Origin: Roseibium porphyridii
GTDB taxonomy: Bacteria; Pseudomonadota; Alphaproteobacteria; Rhizobiales; Stappiaceae
Assembly: GCF_026191725.2 (NCBI RefSeq)
Contig: NZ_CP120863.1
Span: 5,250,001 to 5,314,000 of the forward strand
DNA: 64,000 nt
Direction: 5' to 3'
Positions 17,605-24,939 of this stretch are shown here, in pieces. Position numbers and translations under genes: made by a program. Every line of letters starts with the position of its first letter. Position 1 is the stretch's first letter. A model generated the notes under the pieces. It was not told the origin of the DNA, ran no database searches, and saw nothing but the letters and a program-made list of their open reading frames with translations.

Positions 17605-18069
17605 TTACCAGCTGTTGTAGCCGAGAAATTTGCCGGACATTTCGACCTTCACCCTGTCCCCTTTGGGGTTGGCGACACGCGTGATGCTCATGTCAAAATC
17701 AATGGCTGACATGATGCCATCACCGAATTCTTCATGGATCAGCGCCTTGATGGTCGGGCCGTAGACACCGACAATTTCATAAAGCCGATAAATGCACGGG
17801 TCGGTTGGCACCGTTTGCTCCCAGACTTTTGTGGGGCTGTCGGCAAGGACGTCGATCACTTCCTGCGGCAAGCCAAGCACCTGAACAAGCGCCTTGGCTT
17901 TGTCCTCGGGCATGGCATTCATCCCGACGCAGGCTGAGTGGGTCCAGACCGGTGACATCGAGATCTTGTCGGCAATGTCCTCCCAGGACATGCCGGTTTT
18001 CTTTTTTGCGGCCAAAATGATTTGAGCCACGTCGTCTTTGGTGAGCATTTGCGGAACTTCGATGGTCAT
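17605..18069 (-). CDS. cynS: cyanate hydratase (cyanase)
   Basis: 154 residues from ATG 18069, which has AGGAG six bases upstream; ATG 18090 is in frame but less likely. The enzyme turns cyanate and bicarbonate into ammonia and CO2 as a homodecamer in the cytoplasm. The catalytic residues known from E. coli (R96, E99, S122) align with R95 and E98 in YRLYE and S121 in DGIMSAIDF. The N-terminal half is the usual HTH-like helical domain. It follows the ABC importer ATPase by only 17 bases, so uptake and breakdown of cyanate are coupled. Identity is very secure. Confidence 0.96.
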   Translation of the reverse strand: MTIEVPQMLTKDDVAQIILAAKKKTGMSWEDIADKISMSPVWTHSACVGMNAMPEDKAKALVQVLGLPQEVIDVLADSPTKVWEQTVPTDPCIYRLYEIVGVYGPTIKALIHEEFGDGIMSAIDFDMSITRVANPKGDRVKVEMSGKFLGYNSW

Positions 18070-18086
18070 GGTTCGCTCCTGTTTCG

Positions 18087-19004
18087 TCAATCATTTACGG
18101 CGCGCAAATGCGCATGATGGGTTGGGTCATCATCGCTTTCGAGTGTGCTGTTCTCAGTGCGATCGATACGGATGGTTTCAGGCGTGTTGGCTCCGCTGCC
18201 GCCGGACTGTCCCGCCAGTTCTTTGGATCGTGAGCCGAGGAAGTGCACAAGATGATTTCTAATGGCGTAGTAGTTCGGGTGCTCGATGATTTCTTCACGC
18301 CGACGCGGTCGCGGAATGGTAATCTCCACAGCCTCTGCGACACGTGCGAACGGCCCGTTGGTCATCAGCAGAATGCGGTCCGCAAGCAGAATGGCTTCAT
18401 CAATATCATGAGTGATCATGAAGACGGTTTGATTGGTCCCGCTCCAGATTTTCAACAGTTCGTCTTGGATCGTTCCGCGCGTCAGAGCGTCAAGCGCACC
18501 AAAAGGTTCATCGAGAAGAAGCAGTTTGGGATGATTGGCGAATGCCCTTGCGATAGACACGCGCTGGCGCATACCTCCCGACAGCTGGGATGGTTTCCTG
18601 TGGGTGGCATCACCATCCAGCCCCACCATGGCGAGGTACTTTTCAGAATGTGCTTGGACGTCCGGTTTGCTCCAGTCCGGATGCCGCGCAGCCACACCAA
18701 ACATGACGTTCTTTAGGGCTGAAAGCCACGGCAGGAGCGAATAGTTCTGGAACACCACGCCGCGATCGAGGCTCGGGCCAGAAACTTCCTGGCCATCCAT
18801 GATGACCGTGCCGCTCGTTGGCTCCGCCAAACCGGCCAGTACGTTCATGATCGTTGATTTGCCGCAACCGGAATGGCCAAGAATGCAGACGAATTCGCCT
18901 TCCTCAACACCAAAGCTGCTGTTTTCGAAAACGGTCAGCGTCCCCCCGGCGCCGTCCGGAAATTGCTGTGTTAGAAGTTCGATGGAAAGAAATGGCTTTG
19001 TCAT
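18087..19004 (-). CDS. cynD: cyanate/nitrate-type ABC transporter ATP-binding protein
   Basis: About 305 residues from ATG 19004, which has a GAGGA site; ATG 19019 overlaps the permease stop and is an alternative. Walker A GHSGCGKST, signature LSGGMRQRVSIARAF, Walker B KLLLLDEPFGALD and the H-loop MITHDIDEA are all intact. It belongs to the NrtD/SsuB/TauB subfamily. The C-terminal extension after residue 240 is polar and specific to this group. It powers the permease encoded upstream. Given cynS directly downstream, cyanate is the probable substrate; nitrate or another small anion cannot be fully excluded. Confidence 0.88.
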   Translation of the reverse strand: MTKPFLSIELLTQQFPDGAGGTLTVFENSSFGVEEGEFVCILGHSGCGKSTIMNVLAGLAEPTSGTVIMDGQEVSGPSLDRGVVFQNYSLLPWLSALKNVMFGVAARHPDWSKPDVQAHSEKYLAMVGLDGDATHRKPSQLSGGMRQRVSIARAFANHPKLLLLDEPFGALDALTRGTIQDELLKIWSGTNQTVFMITHDIDEAILLADRILLMTNGPFARVAEAVEITIPRPRRREEIIEHPNYYAIRNHLVHFLGSRSKELAGQSGGSGANTPETIRIDRTENSTLESDDDPTHHAHLRAVND

Positions 19005-19015
19005 CAATTCAGTCC

Positions 19016-20017
19016 TCATTCAGCGTAAGCAACGGCGCGTTGCAGTCGGGCAAAGGCCGCATCGAGCAGCATGCCCACCACGCCAATCAGCAGAATTGCG
19101 ACGATCATCCGGTCGAGACGCAGGCCATTCCATTCGTTCCACACCACGTATCCAATGCCAGTGCCGCCAACGAGCATCTCGGCAGCGACGATCACGAGCC
19201 ACGCGATGCCGATGGAAATGCGCATTCCAGTGATGATGGTCGGCGCTGCCGCCGGCAAGATGACGGTCAGTGCGGTCTTGGCAGTGCTCAATTCATGTGT
19301 GCGCGCGACATTGACCCAGTCTGAGCGAACATTGGCCACACCAAAGGCTGTGTTTGTCAGCATTGGCCAAAGCGAGCAGATAAAGATCACGAAAATCGAT
19401 GACAATTCGCTGTCACCAATGGTGAAGAGCGCGATCGGCATCCAGGCTAACGGCGAGATGGGTTTCAATACCTGAATGAAGGGATCAAGGGCTTTATAGA
19501 ACATCGGCGACATGCCAATGAGAAAGCCGAGCGGAATAGCCACTGCGGCCGAAAGCGTATACCCAATCAGGACCCGCAGTAACGAGTATCCCATCTGAAT
19601 GCCGTACCCCATGTCGTTTGTGCCAGCGACGTAGAATGGGTCAGCTATCGTTGCCCACAATTCGCTGCCGATCTGGGTAGGCGAAGGGAAAAGCGAACCG
19701 GGCGCTGGCGCGCTGTTTTCATCGGGGACGCTGATGCCGAGCGCGCGGATGCCACCGGCAGCTTCGATCATTGAACGCGACAGATTCAAAGAGGCGATTT
19801 GCTCCAATTGGGCAAACGCGACGCCTTGAGCCGAATAGTACTCAATGTCCTCGGGAAGCATATTGTTCCCAAGCAGCGTATCCATCTCGGCCTGTGACAA
19901 CTCGACACCTGCAGGGCCGGTGTCCGGAACATGTGTTGCTGCATGCCAAATGAAGATGCCAGCCAACAAGATGGTCAACGACAGCAAAGTGCTGCGTATA
20001 TCTATTTTCTGAACCAT
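19016..20017 (-). CDS. cynB: cyanate/nitrate-type ABC transporter permease
   Basis: A 333-residue inner-membrane permease if translation starts at ATG 20017, with GGGA upstream; ATG 20038 is possible. One hydrophobic segment is at the N terminus. A periplasmic part (about 40-110) follows, then five or more membrane segments carrying the EAA loop (ARTHELSTAKTALTVILPA, about 230-248). The long periplasmic insert between the first and second helices is typical of NrtB/CmpB-like permeases. It is 74 bases after the binding-protein gene. Its stop codon lies inside the alternative ATPase start, so the subunits are translated together. Confidence 0.86.
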   Translation of the reverse strand: MVQKIDIRSTLLSLTILLAGIFIWHAATHVPDTGPAGVELSQAEMDTLLGNNMLPEDIEYYSAQGVAFAQLEQIASLNLSRSMIEAAGGIRALGISVPDENSAPAPGSLFPSPTQIGSELWATIADPFYVAGTNDMGYGIQMGYSLLRVLIGYTLSAAVAIPLGFLIGMSPMFYKALDPFIQVLKPISPLAWMPIALFTIGDSELSSIFVIFICSLWPMLTNTAFGVANVRSDWVNVARTHELSTAKTALTVILPAAAPTIITGMRISIGIAWLVIVAAEMLVGGTGIGYVVWNEWNGLRLDRMIVAILLIGVVGMLLDAAFARLQRAVAYAE

Positions 20018-20091
20018 GAAAATGTTCCCAAAACTCATAAGTTAAGACGGGGCAAGCATGCTTGCTCCGTCTCCGTTACTTTGGGTCTGGT

Positions 20092-21522
20092 TCAACCGAT
20101 GGTGCGGGTGAACGGCTGGCTGTCTATGAACTCCTGCGCTGCAGCGGGCGCAAACTCGTGGCCCTGAATATCGACGGGCGCGTAGACATCCTGTTCAGCA
20201 TCAGCGAAGGTCAGGTTCGGGTCTGCCGCCATCATCGCGCGCATCCGCTCACGAGTGGTGGTTGTCATGACCAGTTCTTCCGCAAGGGTTGCGTAGTTGG
20301 TGTCCGTGTCGATGTAGTTCCAGCGCCGCAATTGCGAAAGCACCCAGGTCCCCATCGTCTGGGTTGGCAACGGCATGAACGAAATCCGGTCAGGAACGTT
20401 TTTGATGTTGCCTTGGCCATCGGGGAACACACCAGTCAGGATCTGTTTCAGAATTTCGACTGGCTGGTTGAGGTAGTTTGCCGGCGCCATCGATTCCGCG
20501 AATGCAACGCGGCCTTCTGACGTTTCCGCTGAAGCCGTGGCTTCCAGGATGGAGGTCGTCAAAGCCATGGTCGTGTTCGGGTTTTCCGTGATGAATTTTT
20601 CAGACAAACCGAACACACAGCACGGATGTTGCTTCCACAGATCCAGTGTCAGTTTATGAATGAATCCAACCTGGTCGTAGACAGCACGCTGACAGAATGG
20701 GTCGGGCGCGAGATAGCCATCGACGTTTTCCGAGCGCAGGTTTGCGACCATTTCAGGCGGCGGAACCACACGGATCTGGATGTCACGATCCGGGTCGAGG
20801 CCTGCAGCGGCGACGTAGTTGCGCAGAAGCAGGTTGTGCATCGAGTATTCAAACGGAACCGCGAACTTGAACCCTTTCCAGTTCTTTGGATCCTGATTGT
20901 CGCGGTGCTTGTTTGCCAGAACGATCGCCTGGCCGTTGGTGTTCACGTTCGACACCACTTTCCACGGTTGCGCTGTGGACCCAATGCCAAGTGACATGGC
21001 CATCGGCATCGGGAAAAGCAGGTGCGAACCATCGTATTCACCGTTCAGACACTTGTCGCGCGACACTGCCCAACCAGCCGTTTTGACAATATCAACATCA
21101 AGACCATAGCGTTGATAGAAGCCCAGCGCATGGCCGCCGATGATTGGCGTGGCGCAGGTGATCGGTACAAAGCCCAGCGTCAACTTTGTCTTCTCGAGGT
21201 TTTTCATGGCTTCTTCGGCCATAGCCTGAAGAGACGTCAGCGGGAAAACTGTCGAGACGGCGGCAAGTGCGCCTGTCACACCGGCGCTGCGCAAGAACGC
21301 ACGACGTGAAATGTCCGTTTTGAACAGTCCCTGCATGACGGAACTTTCGAGCGCGCGCGCCATTCCGACTTCCGCGTTCAACGATTGCTTCGCGCGACGC
21401 TTCAATATGTCGGCATCTGCCTTCGAGAGCCCCGCATAGGGATCGGCAGGGCTTTCTGAAGCCTCACCACATTCGTTCCAAACATCGATGTTTGGATTAA
21501 ACGGGTCTTTGAAGTGGGTCAT
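20092..21522 (-). CDS. cynA: NrtA/CmpA-family substrate-binding protein of the cyanate importer
   Basis: A 476-residue ABC binding protein. An unusual leader of about 70 residues (with WNECGEASESPADPY and a charged helix) comes before a twin-arginine motif, SRRAFLRSAGV (RR at 73-74), and a hydrophobic stretch ending in SLQAMA. Export by the Tat system is likely. The binding domain follows, with the NrtA-like KLTLGFVPITCATPIIG start and the VDGYLAPDPFCQRAV segment. The start is well supported by GAGAGGT six bases before ATG 21522; no good internal start is present. First gene of the cyn operon, so it defines uptake specificity. Confidence 0.88.
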   Translation of the reverse strand: MTHFKDPFNPNIDVWNECGEASESPADPYAGLSKADADILKRRAKQSLNAEVGMARALESSVMQGLFKTDISRRAFLRSAGVTGALAAVSTVFPLTSLQAMAEEAMKNLEKTKLTLGFVPITCATPIIGGHALGFYQRYGLDVDIVKTAGWAVSRDKCLNGEYDGSHLLFPMPMAMSLGIGSTAQPWKVVSNVNTNGQAIVLANKHRDNQDPKNWKGFKFAVPFEYSMHNLLLRNYVAAAGLDPDRDIQIRVVPPPEMVANLRSENVDGYLAPDPFCQRAVYDQVGFIHKLTLDLWKQHPCCVFGLSEKFITENPNTTMALTTSILEATASAETSEGRVAFAESMAPANYLNQPVEILKQILTGVFPDGQGNIKNVPDRISFMPLPTQTMGTWVLSQLRRWNYIDTDTNYATLAEELVMTTTTRERMRAMMAADPNLTFADAEQDVYAPVDIQGHEFAPAAAQEFIDSQPFTRTIG

Positions 21523-21797
21523 GTGTTACCTCTCACGATACTGCATGGACTGACGAGACACCCTCACGACGAACCTGCTTTCATCAGAACCTGGAAACGT
21601 GCGCCGCAAGCGGGAGGTTGTGAGACCAAACAATGCGAGGGCTTTGACTATAAAAATAGCCACTTTCGAAATTTTCAGAATTTTTTTAAATTTGAATGAT
21701 TTCAATAATTTAATTCACTAAAGAATAGCCAAAAAAATACGAAATTTCATAATTTACCAAATTTCGTATAAAATGCCGAAGTTGCGCATCAAGCCGG
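21523..21797. promoter_or_regulatory. divergent control region of cyn operon and its regulator
   Basis: A 275-base region between the divergent starts of the binding-protein gene and the PAS/AAA+ regulator gene. The half next to the regulator (21640-21780) is very AT-rich. No convincing sigma-54 promoter (GG and GC spaced by ten bases) was found toward the cyn operon; the nearest GC element, in the complement of 21610-21622, lacks the upstream GG. The main visible element is the inverted repeat listed separately. Confidence 0.5.
21737..21769. promoter_or_regulatory. 11-bp inverted repeat, candidate regulator-binding site
   Basis: ATACGAAATTT (21737-21747) and AAATTTCGTAT (21759-21769) are perfect inverted arms separated by 11 bases, so the arm centres lie 22 bases (about two helical turns) apart. 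The site ends 28 bases before the regulator ATG and lies about 220 bases upstream of the cyn operon start codon. This is the kind of dyad a Fis-type HTH dimer binds. A role in autoregulation and cyn control is inferred. Confidence 0.6.
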
Positions 21798-23696
21798 ATG
21801 GGTGGAATGGATAGCAGTCCGACGGATCAGAATTTGTCGCTCCAACTTGAAGCCATCCCGCTTCCACTATTGGTGCTCGATGCGAAAGAAGATCGTGTTT
21901 TCAGTTTGAATGCGGCTGCACGCCGCCTGCTGGCTGTTTCGCAGTCAGACGACGTCCGGTTTTCAGCTTTGATCGGATCGGACATTGCCGAATTCGTCGT
22001 ATTTCTGGATGAAGTTTTCCATCGCGGGTCAGCATGGACGCGCAAGACAGTGCTCACCAGTCGAAATGGAATGTCCATCGAATGCGAAATTCGAGCGAAT
22101 GTGCAGGAACACGACACGCATGCCCCCCTTTTCACGCTGCTGATCTTGGAACTCAGCGAACTGTCTCAGCACGAGAAACAATATGAGACCGGTCAGCTTC
22201 AACGTGAAGGTATTGTGGCATGGAAGCATGCGGAAGAGTTCTTTGCAGAGTTGGAGCTGCAGAACCAGCTCATCCTCAACGCAGCCGGAGAAGGCATTTA
22301 TGGTGTCAACACTCAAGGACAAGCCACATTCGTCAATCGTGCAGCGCAAGAAATGCTTGGTTGGACGCTTGAGGACCTTGTGGGAAATGTCATTCACGAC
22401 ATCATCCACCATCACCATACCGATGGCAGTGTCCATCACGCACATGATTGCCCCATCTACAAATCGTTTCGCTTTGAACAGGTGATGCGGGTTGATGATG
22501 ATGTATTCTGGAAGAAGGACGGGAAACCAATACAGGTGGAATACGTTTCAACCCCAATCTACAATCAAAAAGTCTTGGCTGGCGCAGTGATTGTCTTTCG
22601 AGACGTTACGGAACGGAAGATCAATGAGAACAAGCTCATTGATGCCATGAATGAGGTGGCGGATCTCAGAGATCGCCTGGAACAGGAAAACGCGTATCTG
22701 CAGCTGGAGATAACCAAAGAACGTGCCCATCACCATGTAATCGGCCGCTCTGCCTCGATCCAGCAGCTTCATGCCAAGATTGATCTGGTTGCGCCCACCA
22801 GCGCACCGGTGCTGATCACCGGTGAAACGGGAACCGGCAAATCAATCGTCGCTAATGCGATACACAAGAATAGCCTCCGGAAAGGGCGGCCTCTCATTCG
22901 CTTCAAATCTGGTTCGATTAGCCGGACCGCGATCGAGGCAGAATTGTTCGGGCACTATGATAACGCTGCAGTAGGTGAAAAACCGAAGATGACCTCGGGC
23001 GCCATTGAGTTGGCACATGGTGGAACGCTGTATATCGAAAATGTGTGTGAGCTGCCTCTCGAAATTCAAAACAAGCTCTTGGGTGTTCTGCAAGACGGCA
23101 GGTTCAAGCGTATAGGAGACAATCAATTCAAGAACCTCGATGTACGGGTCATTGCTGCAAGCATCATCGACATCGAACGCGAAGTTTCAGCTGGCAGATT
23201 TAGCGAAGAACTCTTTTTGGCACTGAATGTCTTTCCCATCAGCTGCGTTCCTCTGCGCGATCGCAAAGACGATATTCCCGACCTCGTAACGCATTTGTTG
23301 TCGGTAGCCTGTGAACGCCTCAATCGACCTGTGCCTAAAGTGACAGAGCGCACCATGCGAATGCTGAAAGAGTATACGTGGCCAGGTAATGTGAAAGAGC
23401 TGCGCAATGTCATAGAACGCGCGGCGATTGTGTCTCGAGGCGAGAAATTGATTGTGGAACTCGGTGGTGCGGTCGGACCGCGCACGCAGAGCGCCAAGAC
23501 GGTCAGAACCGAATACGAAATGCAGTTGGAAATACGCGCCAACATCGTATCTGCTCTCAAAGAGACACAAGGCAAGGTGTCTGGCAAAACCGGCGCCGCT
23601 GCGTTGCTTGGCGTCGAACCGACGACGCTTTATTCGCGCATAAAGAAACTCGAAATTGAGAAACGGGAATGGCAGCTGCTTCATGGCGAGTCTTAG
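21798..23696 (+). CDS. PAS-AAA+-Fis enhancer-binding-like regulator with degenerate sigma-54 activation domain
   Basis: A 632-residue regulator divergent from the cyn operon. N-terminal PAS (about 15-115), second PAS (about 150-270, with a His-rich HHHHTDGSVHHAHDCPIY insert), a coiled linker (about 275-310), AAA+ domain (about 314-550), Fis-type HTH (about 585-620, GAAALLGVEPTTLYSRIKK). Walker A GETGTGKS (342-349) is intact. The GAFTGA loop is NAAVGE (389-394), Walker B has EN instead of DE (414-415), Sensor I Asn is Ile, and both arginine-finger positions (469, 475) are Ser and Ala. It probably binds but does not hydrolyse ATP, and may act without sigma-54. Likely regulator of the cyanate genes. 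Confidence 0.85.
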   Translation: MGGMDSSPTDQNLSLQLEAIPLPLLVLDAKEDRVFSLNAAARRLLAVSQSDDVRFSALIGSDIAEFVVFLDEVFHRGSAWTRKTVLTSRNGMSIECEIRANVQEHDTHAPLFTLLILELSELSQHEKQYETGQLQREGIVAWKHAEEFFAELELQNQLILNAAGEGIYGVNTQGQATFVNRAAQEMLGWTLEDLVGNVIHDIIHHHHTDGSVHHAHDCPIYKSFRFEQVMRVDDDVFWKKDGKPIQVEYVSTPIYNQKVLAGAVIVFRDVTERKINENKLIDAMNEVADLRDRLEQENAYLQLEITKERAHHHVIGRSASIQQLHAKIDLVAPTSAPVLITGETGTGKSIVANAIHKNSLRKGRPLIRFKSGSISRTAIEAELFGHYDNAAVGEKPKMTSGAIELAHGGTLYIENVCELPLEIQNKLLGVLQDGRFKRIGDNQFKNLDVRVIAASIIDIEREVSAGRFSEELFLALNVFPISCVPLRDRKDDIPDLVTHLLSVACERLNRPVPKVTERTMRMLKEYTWPGNVKELRNVIERAAIVSRGEKLIVELGGAVGPRTQSAKTVRTEYEMQLEIRANIVSALKETQGKVSGKTGAAALLGVEPTTLYSRIKKLEIEKREWQLLHGES

Positions 23697-23860
23697 CGAT
23701 TGAGAGTTTGAGACAGATCCGCCGTCTTGCGTGCCACAGTTGAGTGCTTTCATTCAGCTAGCAAACCTAAAAGTCTATGCTGCAAGCTGATGGACCCTGG
23801 GCAAAACTAACTCCAGTCTTTTTTGTTCCGTCGCGAACGACTGCTTCCAGCCCATTTTCG

Positions 23861-24315
23861 ACTATCAGCCCGGCAAGTTCTCCCGCTATTAAGTCCGATC
23901 TCGTTACGTCTTGAGAACCAGCCGCCCTGTGTCGCGGCAATAGGCCCTCATGGAGAACCTTCACCTTGTGCGTTTGAAGTATCTTCGATGTGTTTTGTCA
24001 TCTGACTGATGACCTGTTGCGCCGTCGCGATGTCTGTGAGGGAAAGGTCCTTTGAAAGGTCATTTACCCAGGGGACCTGTAACGCGATTGCAGCTTCAAA
24101 CAGGGTCTGACCTTTTGATGTCAGCGCAACCAAATGGGCTCGTTTGTGATGCGGGTTTGGCTGAAACGCGACAATGCCTTCCTTTTCCAACTCGTTGACG
24201 ATGCGCTGAACGCCCTGCCGATGAACGCCCATGGTGCGCGCGTGCCAGGCAACAGTCTCTGTCCGTTCAGCATAGGCAATTGCCCCGAGTATCTGCCATC
24301 TCGCACTGGTCAATC
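23861..24315 (-). repeat. ~450-bp direct repeat, intact marR copy
   Basis: Second copy of 16593-17045, covering all but the first 40 or so codons of the intact marR gene and about 90 bases of its 3-prime flank. The flank shares CAAGTTCTCCCGCT and CGTCTTGAGAACCAGCCGCC with the other copy. The stretch from 23697 to 23860, between the PAS/AAA+ regulator stop and this repeat, holds no gene. Confidence 0.85.
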
Positions 24316-24430
24316 CGAGTTCCGCTACGAGCCTGTCGCCCGCCAACTGCAGACGACCGTTTAACCGAAACACATCCAATATCAGCGTTGTCACGGCTTC
24401 TCCTGCCTTTGTCCATTGCTCGTGTGGCAT
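23948..24430 (-). CDS. MarR family transcriptional regulator
   Basis: A 160-residue winged-helix regulator, complete. The DNA-binding part covers about residues 40-105: LGLTSARWQILGAIAYAER, then MGVHRQGVQRIVNELEKEG as recognition helix and the wing FQPNPHHKRAHLVALTSKG. Dimerisation helices are at both ends. An AGGA site precedes ATG 24430. It is divergent from the ABM-CDGSH-cytochrome b561 operon, and the 103-base gap between the two starts contains a perfect palindrome and a half copy of it. It therefore most likely represses itself and that operon. A second, broken copy lies at 16682-17045. No Cys-based redox switch is apparent in the sequence. Confidence 0.88.
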   Translation of the reverse strand: MPHEQWTKAGEAVTTLILDVFRLNGRLQLAGDRLVAELGLTSARWQILGAIAYAERTETVAWHARTMGVHRQGVQRIVNELEKEGIVAFQPNPHHKRAHLVALTSKGQTLFEAAIALQVPWVNDLSKDLSLTDIATAQQVISQMTKHIEDTSNAQGEGSP

Positions 24431-24449
24431 GCCAATTCCTCATGCTATT

Positions 24450-24500
24450 TGACAACATGTTGTCATTATGTTTAAAACTATCCTTATTGACAACATGACA
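24450..24500. promoter_or_regulatory. MarR operator region: palindrome plus half site
   Basis: TGACAACATGTTGTCA (24450-24465) is a perfect 16-base palindrome. Its first ten bases recur in TTGACAACATGACA at 24487-24500. Both copies embed TTGACA, a consensus -35 box. The first (24449-24454), with TAAAAC about 18 bases on, could be the promoter of the plus-strand operon, so repressor binding would block RNA polymerase directly. The palindrome and repeat are visible; promoter assignment is inferred. Confidence 0.65.
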
Positions 24501-24533
24501 CCAAATTGTCGATGCAATCAAGGAGTGACCCTG

Positions 24534-24902
24534 ATGGTCCAATTCAAGCCGCTTGATCCCGCCTTTCCAATCGAACACCAACTTGGCGTGGAGGCCGGGC
24601 CGGTGGTTCTGGTCAACCTCTTCACAGTTGACCCGAAAGATCAGGAGGCATTGGTAGAAGCATGGCGCAATGACGCCCTGTGGATGAAGAAGCAGCCCGG
24701 CTACATCAGCACGCAGCTGCACAAGGCAGTCGGCGAAAGCGGGATGTATTTCAACTACGCCGTTTGGGACAGCGTTGAAGACTTCCGCAATGCCTTTGCC
24801 AATCCTGAGTTTCAACAAGCGCTCAGCCACTATCCTTCCAGCGCTGTATCTGCACCGCATCTGTTTGAAAAGATTGCCGTTCCAAACTGTTGCACGGCCT
24901 GA
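24534..24902 (+). CDS. antibiotic biosynthesis monooxygenase (ABM) domain protein
   Basis: 122 residues from ATG 24534, with AGGAG eight bases upstream. A single dimeric alpha/beta-barrel (ABM) domain: VVLVNLFTVDPKDQEALVEAWRND, then PGYISTQLHKAVGES and NYAVWDSVEDFRNAFANPEF. Family members are cofactor-free monooxygenases of quinols or aromatic compounds, or haem-degrading enzymes. The haem-binding His/Asn of IsdG cannot be placed. It is the first gene of a three-gene redox operon under the divergent MarR, which suggests a role in handling quinones or other redox-active molecules; this is inference. Confidence 0.82.
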   Translation: MVQFKPLDPAFPIEHQLGVEAGPVVLVNLFTVDPKDQEALVEAWRNDALWMKKQPGYISTQLHKAVGESGMYFNYAVWDSVEDFRNAFANPEFQQALSHYPSSAVSAPHLFEKIAVPNCCTA

Positions 24903-24939
24903 AACGCTTTTCTCACAGCGACTTAACGAGGATATTCCG

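Noticed and set aside
21523..21797. Sigma-54 promoter for the cyn operon
   Set aside because: No GG-N10-GC element was found; the nearest TTGC on the minus strand (about 21610) has AA where GG is needed. The regulator also lacks GAFTGA.
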